Source: Nocardia asteroides
GTDB lineage: Bacteria > Actinomycetota > Actinomycetes > Mycobacteriales > Mycobacteriaceae
Assembly (NCBI RefSeq): GCF_900637185.1
Contig: NZ_LR134352.1
Span: 2,966,001-3,030,000, forward strand
Direction of reading: 5' to 3'
DNA: 64,000 bases
The translations under genes were made by a program, and so were the position numbers. Shown here piece by piece: positions 10,833 to 18,878 of the stretch (its first letter is position 1; each line of letters starts with the position of its first letter). Under the pieces are notes generated by a model. The model had not been told where the DNA came from and did not search any database. It saw only the letters and a program-made list of their open reading frames with translations.

Positions 10833-11378
10833 TCAGCTCTTGGCGTCGCCCAGGCAGAACGTGGTCTTCGGGTCGTTGACCACGAGCACCGAGTCGGCGT
10901 CCGCGCCGCACAACTGCTCGTCGACCTGGCCGTCGACGCGGGACACGACCTTGAAGTCGGCCTCGGTGGAGGTGCACGGCACGAACTTGTAGCCGGTCAT
11001 CATGCCCTCGTTGTAGCAGCTGCCCTCCTTGAAGTTGGGCGCCAGACAGAGGAAGGCGAGGGTGCCGCCGCTGCCGAAGGTCTCCTCGTAGGAGGTGTAG
11101 TCCTCGTGGCAGTCGACCTTGGTGTCGTGCACCTGCACGACCTTGTAGACGGCGGTCTCGGCGGTGCAGGCGACCGGTTCGGTCTTCGAGTCGATCATCG
11201 ACGCGGAGATCACGTTGATGCAGTCACCGACCTTCGAGCGCGCGGTGTCGGACTTGCCCGCGTCCTTGGCCACCTCGGTGGCCTTGTCGATGGCGGAGCA
11301 GCCGGCGGCACCGAGGGCCGAGACCGCCAGCAGTGCGAGCGCGAACCGGGAAACCCTGCCCTTGCCGGTGAATGACAT
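10833..11378 (-). CDS. Cysteine-rich lipoprotein (LppU/SCO3897-like?)
   Basis: Predicted secreted lipoprotein of 181 residues. A basic N-terminus and hydrophobic stretch lead to SALGAAGC, a degenerate lipobox, so the mature protein would be membrane anchored outside the cytoplasm. The mature part has eight further cysteines, enough for four disulfides, in a VGDC...C...C pattern resembling LppU/SCO3897-type lipoproteins; this family assignment is from memory and tentative. Start ATG 11378 is chosen over an upstream in-frame start because AGAAGG precedes it and the signal peptide begins there. Oriented against the division genes and divergent from the LuxR regulator; function unknown. Confidence 0.75.
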   Translation of the reverse strand: MSFTGKGRVSRFALALLAVSALGAAGCSAIDKATEVAKDAGKSDTARSKVGDCINVISASMIDSKTEPVACTAETAVYKVVQVHDTKVDCHEDYTSYEETFGSGGTLAFLCLAPNFKEGSCYNEGMMTGYKFVPCTSTEADFKVVSRVDGQVDEQLCGADADSVLVVNDPKTTFCLGDAKS

Positions 11379-11505
11379 GCGAACCTTCTTTCTGAAGAAC
11401 CTCACCGCGGACCCTTCGGCGGTGATCGGCCTCGCCCACCCAACCCCACGCCCGCCCCGGCAACATCCGGGAAACCACGGCATTTCGCCCGTCGGTGGTC
11501 CGGGT

Positions 11506-11511
11506 TAGGCT
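11506..11511 (+). promoter_or_regulatory. -10 element of the LuxR-type regulator gene
   Basis: TAGGCT about 40 bp upstream of the GTG at 11549, which has its own AGAGGGGG ribosome binding site. No convincing -35 seen. Confidence 0.35.
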
Positions 11512-11548
11512 CACACCGATCGATCCGGGCGCGAGAGGGGGTGAAGCG

Positions 11549-14500
11549 GTGCTCGACCGCGCCTTCGTCGGCCGCGCTGCCGAACTCGCCGCCTTGACCA
11601 CCACTTTCACCGGCCCCGACGCACCCTGGGTGCTGCTGGTCGAAGGACCCGCCGGCATCGGGAAGTCCCGCCTCGTCGCCCGTTTCGCCGAATCGGTGCC
11701 GTGCCGGGTGTTCTCGGTCACCGGTGCCGAGGACGCCCGCGCGCAACCGGGTTATCTCACCGACGATCTCGTCGAGCAACTGGACGATGGCGGCGCTGAC
11801 CCGCGGGCGGGCACGGTCGGCGCCGGGACCGCCGTGCTCGGTGACCTCGGCCGCGGGGAGAGGCAGGGCCCGGACCTGGTTGCCGATGCGCCGCCGTCCT
11901 CCGTCGAGGACCTGCGCGGTGGTGTGGGCGCGGCGGATGTGCTCGCCGACGGTGCCGTCGCCCGGCGGCTGCGCCGGGCGCTGGGCGTGGTGCAGACCGT
12001 ACTGATCGTCGACGACGCGCAGTGGGCCGACGCGGAATCGGTGCGGCTGCTGGCCTTCCTGATCCGGAACCGCCCGGCGAACGGCTTCCGGCTGCTCCTG
12101 GCGTTCCGCGACGGCGGCTGTCCGCCCGCGATCACCCGGCTGCTGCGGGGCCCCCGGGTGCGGGCCACCCATGTCCGGGTGCCGCCGTTCACCGAAGCCG
12201 ATGTGGCGGGGCTGCTGCCGGGGGAGGAGCCGCGGCGGCGGGCTCGGTTGCTCACCGCGTCGCACGGGAATCCGCTGTATCTGGCCCTGCTGGCCGACCT
12301 GCCCGACCGGGAGCTGGATCGGGCGCTGCGCGGGGAGAACCCGGACCCCACGTCGAACGGCTATGCCGCGCTGGACCGCACCATCCGCGCCGAACTCGCC
12401 CAGCTGCCGGACCTCGAACGCGCGGTCGCCCAGGCCACTGCGGTGTGTGGCGCGCCGCCCGACCTCGAACTGCTGTGCGCGGCGGCGGATCTGCCGTTGC
12501 CGACGGTGGCCGACGCCCTCGACGGTCTGGACGCGCGCGGCGTGGTCCGGCTGACCGAGGGCGCGGTCACCTTCGTCCATCCGCTGATCCGGACCGCCGC
12601 CTACCGGCTGTCCGGCCACGGCGGGCTGGCCATGGCGCATCGCCGGACCGCGCTGGCCCTGCGCGCCCGCGAAGCCCCGCTGCCCGCGCGGGCCGCCCAC
12701 CTCGAGCACGCCATGCTCGGCCCCGACGAGGAGTCGGGGGCGGAGTTGCGGTCGGCCGCCGCGCAGGTTCTCGCCGACGCGCCCGCCTCGGCCGCGCGCT
12801 GGCTCGCGCTCGCGCACCGCATCGCGCCGTCGACCGACCCGTACGCCGACGCCGTGTCGCTGGGCCGGGCGCTGCTGTTGGCGGGTGCCGCCGAACGCGC
12901 CGCGGCCGCCCTCGAACCGGCCGCCGGGGAACCGGGCCCGCACCAGCTGGAGGCGCTGCTGCTGTCGGCCCGAGGTGCGCGCATGCTCGGCCGGGTCGAC
13001 CAGGCCAGGGGACTGCTCGCGATCGCCGCGCGCCTGCCCCGCCGCGCCGGCGACGGCCCGGTCCAGCTGGAACTGGCCATCCTGGAGATGCAGGACCACC
13101 AGGACGCCGAGGGCCACGCCCGCCTCAACGCGCTGTTCGGGTCCGCCGAGATCGACGACCCCGCGGTCCGCGCCGCCGCGACCGCGCTGCGCTGCCTCGG
13201 CTTCGTCGCCGACGGCCAGATCCGGGCCGCGGCCGAGCTCTACCCGCACTGTCACCAGGCGTTCGAGAACCTGACCGACACCGGATTCCGCGAGGTGATC
13301 CACGCGATTCCCGCCCTGGGCTGGTGTGCGTACTTCCTCGACCACGACCGCGACGGTCTCGTCCACCTCGACCGCGCGATCCGCGTCAGCCACCGCTACG
13401 GCCGCAGTTATGCCCTGGCCGAACTCCAGACCGTGCGCGCCTACGCCCTGGCCAAACTCGGCCGCCTCGACGCCGCGCTCATCGCCGCCGACGAGGCCAC
13501 CGACGCCGCGAGCACCTTCCACTATCCCGATCTGCTCGCCTTCGCCGGCGCGATCAAACTCCGCACCCTGCTGCTGACCGCACCCGCCGACACCGCCCGC
13601 GCCCAATGGCACACCGTCGCCGCCCTGCCCCGCCCGGTCATGCGCTGGTGGCGCCAGGTCGTCGACACCACCCTCACCGAAACCGCCCGCCCCCTCGACC
13701 TCCCCGTCCCCGACCCCGGCCCACCCCCACCCCGCCCCGGCCCCCTACACCCCACCCACCTCGCCCGAGCCGCCCACGCCGCCCTGTCCGCCGGCGACCT
13801 CCCCACCGCCGCCACCCTCATCACCCACGCCGAATCCGCCGCCCGAACCCAGTACGCCCCCGCCGAAACCCCGGCCGGCGGCACCGCTCCGGCAGACGAC
13901 GCCGTGGTCGGCACTGCTTCGGCCGGTGAGGCCGTGGTCGGTACTGCGTTGGCGGGTGAGGTCGTGGTCGGTACCGCTTCTGCGGTTGACGCCGTGGTCG
14001 GTGCCGCTCCGGTGGGCGATGCCGTGGTCGGTACCGCTCCGGCAGACGACGGCCCGGCCGGGGGAGCGGTTTCCGCCGGCGACTGGTCCGGGCTGGGCAG
14101 TCAGATCGGGGTCGCTGCGTTGGCCCGGGCCGAGTACTCCGCCGTGATCGGCGATCTCGCCGCGGCGGACGCGGCGGCCACCGTGGCGATCGATGCGTTC
14201 GCGCGGGCCGGCATGGTCGTGCATCGCGCGCAGGCCGAACTCGCCGCGGGGATCGTGGCGGGCAGGCGCGGCGACTTCGGTGCGGCGACGAACCGATTCG
14301 CCGCGGCGCGCGCGGTGTTCGCGGAGGCGGGCGCGCAGCGGCTGCTGGCCGAGGTGACGGCCGCCCAGCGCAGCCTCGCGGGCAGCCGGTCACCGGGCAC
14401 CGCGACCATGTTGACCAGGCGCGAACGCGAAGTCGCCGAACTGGCGGCCCAGGGCCACACGAACAAGGACATCGCCACCCACCTCTACCTGAGCCCACGC

Positions 14501-14602
14501 ACCGTCGAGGACCACCTCGGCCGCGTCCTGCGCAAACTCGGCCTGACCAGCCGCGCGGGCATCGCCCGCAAGCTGGACGACCTTACCGTCGGTCCCGCCT
14601 GA
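11549..14602 (+). CDS. Large ATP-binding LuxR-family regulator (LAL type)
   Basis: About 1017-residue regulator. N-terminal AAA/STAND ATPase: FVGRAAEL, Walker A EGPAGIGKSRL near residue 35, Walker B TVLIVDDAQWAD near 150. A long helical TPR-like middle follows, and the C-terminus has a LuxR helix-turn-helix (LTRREREVAELAAQGHTNKDI...). LAL proteins bind an inducer through the TPR region and activate transcription; the target here is unknown. Start GTG 11549 is supported by AGAGGGGG eight bases upstream and by the domain start. Residues about 784-834 are encoded by a 30-bp tandem repeat, and codons at 13.3-13.9 kb are unusually C-rich. It interrupts the usual ftsZ-pgeF neighbourhood. Confidence 0.88.
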   Translation: MLDRAFVGRAAELAALTTTFTGPDAPWVLLVEGPAGIGKSRLVARFAESVPCRVFSVTGAEDARAQPGYLTDDLVEQLDDGGADPRAGTVGAGTAVLGDLGRGERQGPDLVADAPPSSVEDLRGGVGAADVLADGAVARRLRRALGVVQTVLIVDDAQWADAESVRLLAFLIRNRPANGFRLLLAFRDGGCPPAITRLLRGPRVRATHVRVPPFTEADVAGLLPGEEPRRRARLLTASHGNPLYLALLADLPDRELDRALRGENPDPTSNGYAALDRTIRAELAQLPDLERAVAQATAVCGAPPDLELLCAAADLPLPTVADALDGLDARGVVRLTEGAVTFVHPLIRTAAYRLSGHGGLAMAHRRTALALRAREAPLPARAAHLEHAMLGPDEESGAELRSAAAQVLADAPASAARWLALAHRIAPSTDPYADAVSLGRALLLAGAAERAAAALEPAAGEPGPHQLEALLLSARGARMLGRVDQARGLLAIAARLPRRAGDGPVQLELAILEMQDHQDAEGHARLNALFGSAEIDDPAVRAAATALRCLGFVADGQIRAAAELYPHCHQAFENLTDTGFREVIHAIPALGWCAYFLDHDRDGLVHLDRAIRVSHRYGRSYALAELQTVRAYALAKLGRLDAALIAADEATDAASTFHYPDLLAFAGAIKLRTLLLTAPADTARAQWHTVAALPRPVMRWWRQVVDTTLTETARPLDLPVPDPGPPPPRPGPLHPTHLARAAHAALSAGDLPTAATLITHAESAARTQYAPAETPAGGTAPADDAVVGTASAGEAVVGTALAGEVVVGTASAVDAVVGAAPVGDAVVGTAPADDGPAGGAVSAGDWSGLGSQIGVAALARAEYSAVIGDLAAADAAATVAIDAFARAGMVVHRAQAELAAGIVAGRRGDFGAATNRFAAARAVFAEAGAQRLLAEVTAAQRSLAGSRSPGTATMLTRREREVAELAAQGHTNKDIATHLYLSPRTVEDHLGRVLRKLGLTSRAGIARKLDDLTVGPA
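13901..14050 (+). repeat. Five 30-bp in-frame tandem repeats
   Basis: Five consecutive 30-bp units start at 13901, 13931, 13961, 13991 and 14021, each beginning GCCGTGGTCG (GTCGTGGTCG in the third). A partial copy precedes them (13881-13900). They encode ten-residue units of the form AVVGTA-x-AG-D/E in the linker before the DNA-binding end of the regulator. Units differ at several positions, mostly wobble or Ala/Ser/Leu/Pro changes, so the array is not brand new. Confidence 0.95.
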
Positions 14603-14676
14603 CCACGGCTCACCGCCGCGGACCCGGGTTGACCGACGTCACGGTGCGCGGGCGACCCACCACGCCGCCACCGCAC

Positions 14677-14682
14677 TACGCT
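14677..14682 (+). promoter_or_regulatory. -10 element, probable leaderless pgeF transcript
   Basis: TACGCT ends seven bases before the pgeF ATG at 14690, the spacing expected when transcription begins at the start codon. A CGGAG lies in between, so a short leader is also possible. Confidence 0.45.
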
Positions 14683-14689
14683 CGGAGCC

Positions 14690-15421
14690 ATGACTTCCGC
14701 ACCTCCCACCGTGACCGTCCGCCGGGTGACCACCACCCGCGCCGGTGGCTTCTCCGCCGCCCCGTACGACTCGTTCAATCTGGGCGATCACGTCGGTGAC
14801 GATCCGGAAGCCGTGCGCCGCAACCGGGTTCGGCTGGCCGAGGGCATCGGGCTCACCCCCGACCGGCTGGTGTGGATGGAACAGGTGCACGGCCGCGCCG
14901 TGGAGATCGTCGACGGCCCGCGCGCCGAGCCGGTGCCGGTGACCGACGCGCTGGTCACCACCGTGCCGGGGCTGGCGCTGGTGGTGCTCACCGCCGACTG
15001 CGTGCCGATCCTGCTCTCCGACGACGAGGCGGGCGTCATCGCCGCGGTGCACGCGGGCCGGATCGGCGCCCGGATCGGGATCGTGCCGCGGGTGCTCGAG
15101 GCGATGGTCTCGGTCGGCGCCCGGGTCGACCGGATCGGCGCCTTCCTCGGCCCCGCCGCCTCCGGCCGCCAGTACGAGGTGCCCGCGGCGATGCGCGCCG
15201 ACGTCGAGGCCCACCTGCCCGGCAGCGCCACCACCACGGTCCGCAAGACCCCCGGCCTCGACCTGCGCGCGGGTATCAGCAGGCAGCTCACCGAGGCGGG
15301 TGTCGCCGGTATCGCGGTCGACCCGCGCTGCACCATCGAGGACAAGACCCTGTTCAGCCACCGGCGCGGCGCCCCGACCGGCCGCATCGCCGGTGTGATC
15401 TGGATGGATCCGACCGCATGA
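14690..15421 (+). CDS. pgeF: PgeF, peptidoglycan editing factor (laccase-domain, YfiH family)
   Basis: 243-residue cytoplasmic protein of the multicopper-polyphenol-oxidase/YfiH fold; family members act as purine nucleoside phosphorylase-like enzymes and in E. coli as the editing factor that keeps L-Ser out of the peptidoglycan stem. The metal-site triad is visible: TADCVP (Cys), AVHAGRIG (His) and VDPRCTIED (Cys), with the QVHG motif earlier. Conserved beside ftsZ in many actinobacteria. Its stop overlaps the next gene's ATG (ATGA). Confidence 0.9.
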   Translation: MTSAPPTVTVRRVTTTRAGGFSAAPYDSFNLGDHVGDDPEAVRRNRVRLAEGIGLTPDRLVWMEQVHGRAVEIVDGPRAEPVPVTDALVTTVPGLALVVLTADCVPILLSDDEAGVIAAVHAGRIGARIGIVPRVLEAMVSVGARVDRIGAFLGPAASGRQYEVPAAMRADVEAHLPGSATTTVRKTPGLDLRAGISRQLTEAGVAGIAVDPRCTIEDKTLFSHRRGAPTGRIAGVIWMDPTA

Positions 15422-16137
15422 GCGATGCGCGCACCGCGGAACTGTCGGCGCGGCTCGACGGCCTGCTCGCCCGGATCGACGCCGCCGTGACCGCTGCGGG
15501 CCGACCGGCCGGTTCGGTCCGGCTGCTGCCGGTGACCAAGTTCTTCCCGGCCGCCGACGTCGAGATCCTCCACCGCCTCGGCAGGCGCGAGTTCGGCGAG
15601 TCCCGCGAGCAGGAGGCCTCGGCCAAGGTCGCCGAGCTGGCTTTCGACGACGTGGAATGGCACATGATCGGCCGGTTGCAGCGGAACAAGGCCCGCGCGG
15701 TGGCGCGCTGGGCGCACACCGTCCACTCGGTCGACAGCGAACGCCTGGCAACCGCGCTGGACAGCGCCGCGCAGGACGCACTGGCAGCCGGCGAGCGTAC
15801 CGCGCCGCTGCGCGTGCTGCTCCAGGTGAGCCTCGACGACGACCCCGGGCGCGGGGGTGTCGCACCGGCCGATCTGCCCGCCCTGGCCGACCTGGTGGCG
15901 AAGGCTCCCGGGCTGGATCTGGCCGGTCTGATGGCGATTCCGCCCCTTGACGCCGATACTCATGCGTCGTTTGCGAATCTTGCGACTTTGCACACTTCGC
16001 TGCTGGAGCGACACGCCGACGCCACCGAACTTTCTGCAGGTATGTCGGGTGATTTGGAAGTTGCGGTCGAACACGGTTCGACCTGTGTGCGTGTCGGTAC
16101 CGCCTTGATGGGCGCGCGACCGATAACCTCGGCGTAG
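15418..16137 (+). CDS. YggS/PLPBP-family pyridoxal phosphate-binding protein
   Basis: 239-residue alanine-racemase-fold protein that binds pyridoxal 5'-phosphate and takes part in B6 vitamer and amino-acid homeostasis; no classical catalytic activity is known. The PLP lysine lies in LLPVTKFFP near residue 41; FGESREQEA, WHMIGRLQRNKAR and the C-terminal RVGTALMGAR phosphate-binding end are typical. ATG overlaps the pgeF stop, indicating co-translation, and sepF follows after 107 bp, the usual actinobacterial order. Confidence 0.93.
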   Translation: MSDARTAELSARLDGLLARIDAAVTAAGRPAGSVRLLPVTKFFPAADVEILHRLGRREFGESREQEASAKVAELAFDDVEWHMIGRLQRNKARAVARWAHTVHSVDSERLATALDSAAQDALAAGERTAPLRVLLQVSLDDDPGRGGVAPADLPALADLVAKAPGLDLAGLMAIPPLDADTHASFANLATLHTSLLERHADATELSAGMSGDLEVAVEHGSTCVRVGTALMGARPITSA

Positions 16138-16170
16138 CAAAGAAACCTCATCAGTCACATTCGACACATA

Positions 16171-16176
16171 CGATTG
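16171..16176 (+). promoter_or_regulatory. Candidate sepF -10 element
   Basis: TACGAT in the 107-bp yggS-sepF gap, about 70 bp before the sepF ATG. No clear -35. Confidence 0.35.
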
Positions 16177-16244
16177 GGCCGACGAGGCGCTGAGCAAGAA
16201 CTTCAACACCCGGCCGCCACCGGGGCCGAAGGAAGGTCGACCAG

Positions 16245-17000
16245 ATGAGCACGCTGCACAAGTTCAAGGCGTACTTCGGCATGGTTCCGCTCGACGAGTA
16301 CGAAGACGATTACGTCGACGATCACGCCCCTCGTGGCGCCGAAGAGCGCGCGGGCCGCCCTCGTCCGCGCAGCTACGACCGATACGCCGAAGACCGTTAC
16401 GGCTCCGACCGTTTCGAGGACGAGGCGGACGACTACCCGCAGCCGGCCTACAAGTCGGCCTACCAGGCGCGTCGTGACGACTACGTCGCCGACACCTATG
16501 CCGACGATCGTTACGAGACGCCGCGTCGCCCCACCAGGATCGAGACCGCGCCGTCCTCGGGACGCTCGTTCCGCGCGGGCGGTGTCGCTCCCGGTATGCG
16601 CGGCTCGACGCGCGGCGCGCTCGCGGTCGATCCCGACGCCGAGGAGCGCAGGCTGGAGGAGCGCATGCGCCCCGAGCCTGCCGCCGCGCGGCGCCCCGGG
16701 ATCTTCGAGGACGGAGGTCCCTTGTCCAAGATCACCACGCTGCGTCCCCGGGACTACAGCGAGGCCAGGATCATCGGTGAGCGTTTCCGCGAGGGCAACC
16801 CGGTCATCATGGACCTGGTCGACCTGAGCAATGCCGATGCGAAGCGGTTGGTCGATTTCGCGGCGGGGCTCGCGTTCGCGCTGCGCGGTTCGTTCGACAA
16901 GGTGGCGACGAAAGTGTTCCTGCTCTCACCGGCCGATGTCGACGTATCGGCGGAAGAGCGGCGCCGGATCGCCGAAAACGGCTTCTACAACCAGAAATAG
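16245..17000 (+). CDS. sepF: SepF, Z-ring membrane anchor
   Basis: Cell division protein that binds the FtsZ C-terminal tail and anchors the Z ring to the membrane. 251 residues: N-terminal amphipathic helix ([18 protein letters not shown]), a long charged, disordered tyrosine/aspartate/arginine-rich linker, then the SepF fold (about residues 160-245: [19 protein letters not shown] ... [12 protein letters not shown]). ATG preceded by GAAGGAAGG. A hairpin with a T-run follows the stop. Confidence 0.96.
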   Translation: MSTLHKFKAYFGMVPLDEYEDDYVDDHAPRGAEERAGRPRPRSYDRYAEDRYGSDRFEDEADDYPQPAYKSAYQARRDDYVADTYADDRYETPRRPTRIETAPSSGRSFRAGGVAPGMRGSTRGALAVDPDAEERRLEERMRPEPAAARRPGIFEDGGPLSKITTLRPRDYSEARIIGERFREGNPVIMDLVDLSNADAKRLVDFAAGLAFALRGSFDKVATKVFLLSPADVDVSAEERRRIAENGFYNQK

Positions 17001-17022
17001 GCACCTCGTCCACTGCACCGTG

Positions 17023-17057
17023 ATGGCCGCCCGCGCACCGCGCGGCGCGGCCATTTT
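17023..17057 (+). terminator. sepF terminator
   Basis: ATGGCCGCCCGCGC (17023-17036) pairs with GCGCGG-C-GCGGCCAT (17040-17054), with one bulged base, and is followed by TTT after the final T of the stem. The only U-tract-like terminator among those seen, although yggT begins 33 bp further on. Confidence 0.75.
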
Positions 17058-17089
17058 GCACGCCGCCGATTTTGCGGCAGAGTGAAGCC

Positions 17090-17392
17090 GTGGCCCTGTT
17101 CGCGGTTCTGTACCTGGTGCTTTTCATCTTCTGGCTGTTGCTGATCAGCCGGGTGATCGTCGAGTTCATTCGCAGTTTCGCGCGCGATTGGCGCCCGACC
17201 GGGGTGGTGGTGATCATCCTCGAGGTGATCTTCACCGTGACCGACCCGCCGGTGAAACTCCTGAGGCGATTGATACCTCCTGTGAATCTCGGGGGTATTC
17301 GGCTCGATCTGTCGATAATGGTCCTGCTCTTCGTGGTCTTCATCCTGATGTCCATCGTGGGTAGGCTCGGGCAGCCCGTGACCTCCGTGTGA
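17090..17392 (+). CDS. YggT-family membrane protein
   Basis: About 100-residue integral membrane protein with two hydrophobic segments (LFAVLYLVLFIFWLLLISRV and near the C-terminus LSIMVLLFVVFILMSIV) flanking the conserved loop RDWRPTGVVVIILEVIFTVTDPP. YggT proteins are consistently encoded between sepF and divIVA in Gram-positive bacteria; the molecular role is unsettled. GTG 17090 is preferred over a TTG at 17072 because it matches the usual length and has a purine-rich AGAGTGAA upstream. Confidence 0.85.
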   Translation: MALFAVLYLVLFIFWLLLISRVIVEFIRSFARDWRPTGVVVIILEVIFTVTDPPVKLLRRLIPPVNLGGIRLDLSIMVLLFVVFILMSIVGRLGQPVTSV

Positions 17393-17452
17393 CATACTGA
17401 ATCGAGAAGACCGCTTGCTAGTTCTCCAAAAGACGCGTGAAGGGATCCTTCG

Positions 17453-18313
17453 ATGCCGCTGACTCCTGCCGATGTGCATAACGTCGCGTTCAGCAAACCG
17501 CCGATCGGGAAGCGCGGCTACAACGAGGACGAGGTCGACGCCTTCCTGGATCTCGTCGAGCAGGAGCTCTCGCGCCTGATCGAGGAGAACGCCGACCTGC
17601 GTCAGCGGGTCGCCGAACTCGACACCGAGCTTGCCGACGCCAAGAAGAACCGCGGGTCCGCCCCGGTCAACGCCGTGAAGGCGCCGGTGCAGCAAGCACC
17701 GCCCCCAGCACCTGAACCGATCGCGCCACCGGTGCCCGCGGCACCGCCGGCGCCCATGCCGGTCGCCGCTCCGGTGCGCGACAACTCCGGCCCCGACGCG
17801 AACATGCAGGCCGCCAAGGTCCTCACGCTGGCGCAGGAGATGGCCGACCGGCTCACCACCGACGCCAAGACCGAGGCCGAGGGCCTGCTGTCGAACGCGC
17901 GGGCAAACTCCGAGCGACTGGTCGGCGACGCCCGCACCCGCTCGGAGGCGATGATCGCCGACGCGCGCCAGAAGTCCGACGCGATGCTGTCGGACGCGCA
18001 GAACCGCTCGGACACCCAGATCCGCCAGGCCAAGGACAAGGCCGAGGCGCTGACCGCCGACGCCGAGCGTCAGCACGCCGAGATCATGGCCACCATCACC
18101 CAGCAGCGCACGGTGCTGGAGAGCCGGATCGAGCAGCTCAAGACCTTCGAGCGCGAGTACCGCGTGCGGCTGAAGTCGTACCTGGAGTCGCAGCTGGAGG
18201 AGCTGGAGAACCGCGGGTCGGCCGTCCCGGTCGACGGCGGCGAGTTCGCCGGGGAAACCAACGGTTCGGCCAACAGTCTGGCTCCCGCCTCCTTCGCCAA
18301 GGGCGGCAAGTAA
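17453..18313 (+). CDS. wag31: Wag31/DivIVA polar growth scaffold
   Basis: Coiled-coil cytoplasmic protein that marks cell poles and organises polar wall synthesis in mycolate actinobacteria. 286 residues: the N-terminal DivIVA domain [33 protein letters not shown] (positions 1-33) binds curved membrane, then a coiled coil, a proline/alanine-rich linker (about 75-105), and a long C-terminal coiled coil rich in Ala, Glu, Arg. ATG has AAGGGA seven bases upstream. Ends at a strong terminator. Confidence 0.96.
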   Translation: MPLTPADVHNVAFSKPPIGKRGYNEDEVDAFLDLVEQELSRLIEENADLRQRVAELDTELADAKKNRGSAPVNAVKAPVQQAPPPAPEPIAPPVPAAPPAPMPVAAPVRDNSGPDANMQAAKVLTLAQEMADRLTTDAKTEAEGLLSNARANSERLVGDARTRSEAMIADARQKSDAMLSDAQNRSDTQIRQAKDKAEALTADAERQHAEIMATITQQRTVLESRIEQLKTFEREYRVRLKSYLESQLEELENRGSAVPVDGGEFAGETNGSANSLAPASFAKGGK

Positions 18314-18319
18314 ACTGGA

Positions 18320-18351
18320 CCCGGGTCACACGGTCCGCCGTGTGACCCGGG
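18320..18351 (+). terminator. wag31 terminator
   Basis: Perfect 14-bp stem CCCGGGTCACACGG (18320-18333) / CCGTGTGACCCGGG (18338-18351) with a four-base loop, no T-run, directly after the wag31 stop. U-less hairpins are common terminators in actinobacteria. Confidence 0.85.
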
Positions 18352-18396
18352 AACGCCCTGCTTTCGTCGGGCTGCTCGGGTTTCTTGGGAGTCAGC

Positions 18397-18597
18397 ATGC
18401 TCGTCTTGACGCTCGTCCTCGCGGCAATCGGTTTCGCTCTGCTCGTCGCGGCGCTCGCCACCGGTTCGGTGCTGTGGGCCTGGGGGTGCATTCTGATCTG
18501 CGTGATCGGTGCCGCCACCCTGCTCGTCAGCGCGCTGGCCACCCGAAAACCCGAGAACGACGTGGTTCCGCCCGGCAGGCACGCCCGGCGTCACTGA
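18397..18597 (+). CDS. Small two-helix membrane protein, unknown function
   Basis: 66-residue protein with two hydrophobic helices (LVLTLVLAAIGFALLVAALA and WAWGCILICVIGAATLLVSA) and a short basic C-terminal tail. ATG 18397 is chosen because GGGAG lies five bases upstream. Located between the wag31 terminator and the ileS T-box promoter, so it is transcribed on its own or by readthrough. No family recognised; similar small membrane proteins are often annotated as hypothetical next to divIVA in actinobacteria. Confidence 0.7.
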   Translation: MLVLTLVLAAIGFALLVAALATGSVLWAWGCILICVIGAATLLVSALATRKPENDVVPPGRHARRH

Positions 18598-18629
18598 CCG
18601 CCGCGGAATAACCGCTGGACGGCTCCCGC

Positions 18630-18635
18630 TAGAAT
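18630..18635 (+). promoter_or_regulatory. -10 element of the ileS leader transcript
   Basis: TAGAAT places the transcript start near 18642, just before the T-box stem I. No convincing -35. Confidence 0.55.
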
Positions 18636-18641
18636 CGAAGA

Positions 18642-18878
18642 ACATCACGGCACTGATCCGGCCATCACCGGGGAGCCTTCGGAAGAACGGCGCCACGCGC
18701 TCAGTAGAACCGAACGGGTGAGCCCGTCACAGCTCACACAACGAGAGGCCCGTCTCGTCCCGCCAGGGTCGGCACAGGCAAACGGGGTGGTACCGCGGTT
18801 TCGGCGCACCGGCGCCGGCATCGTCCCCGTGCCCACCATTCGCGCCGACGGCGCGGCGGCACGAGGAGCAGATCCGCG
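18642..18878 (+). promoter_or_regulatory. T-box riboswitch controlling ileS
   Basis: The leader carries the T-box core TGGTACCGCGG (18788-18798), whose TGG can pair with the ACCA end of uncharged tRNA. The antisequestrator stem is visible as ACGGGG (18782-18787) with CCCCGT (18825-18830). Upstream a short hairpin CCGG-CCATCA-CCGG (18658-18671) presents ATC, an isoleucine codon, in its loop (18664-18666), as in the ultrashort stem I class described for actinobacterial ileS leaders. The GAGGAG ribosome binding site at 18863-18868 lies after the T-box with no U-run terminator, so control is most likely translational: uncharged tRNA-Ile frees the site. Confidence 0.92.

Noticed and set aside
13881..14050. 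Tandem repeats as a CRISPR array
   Set aside because: Units are contiguous with no spacers, in frame in a coding region, and no cas genes are near.
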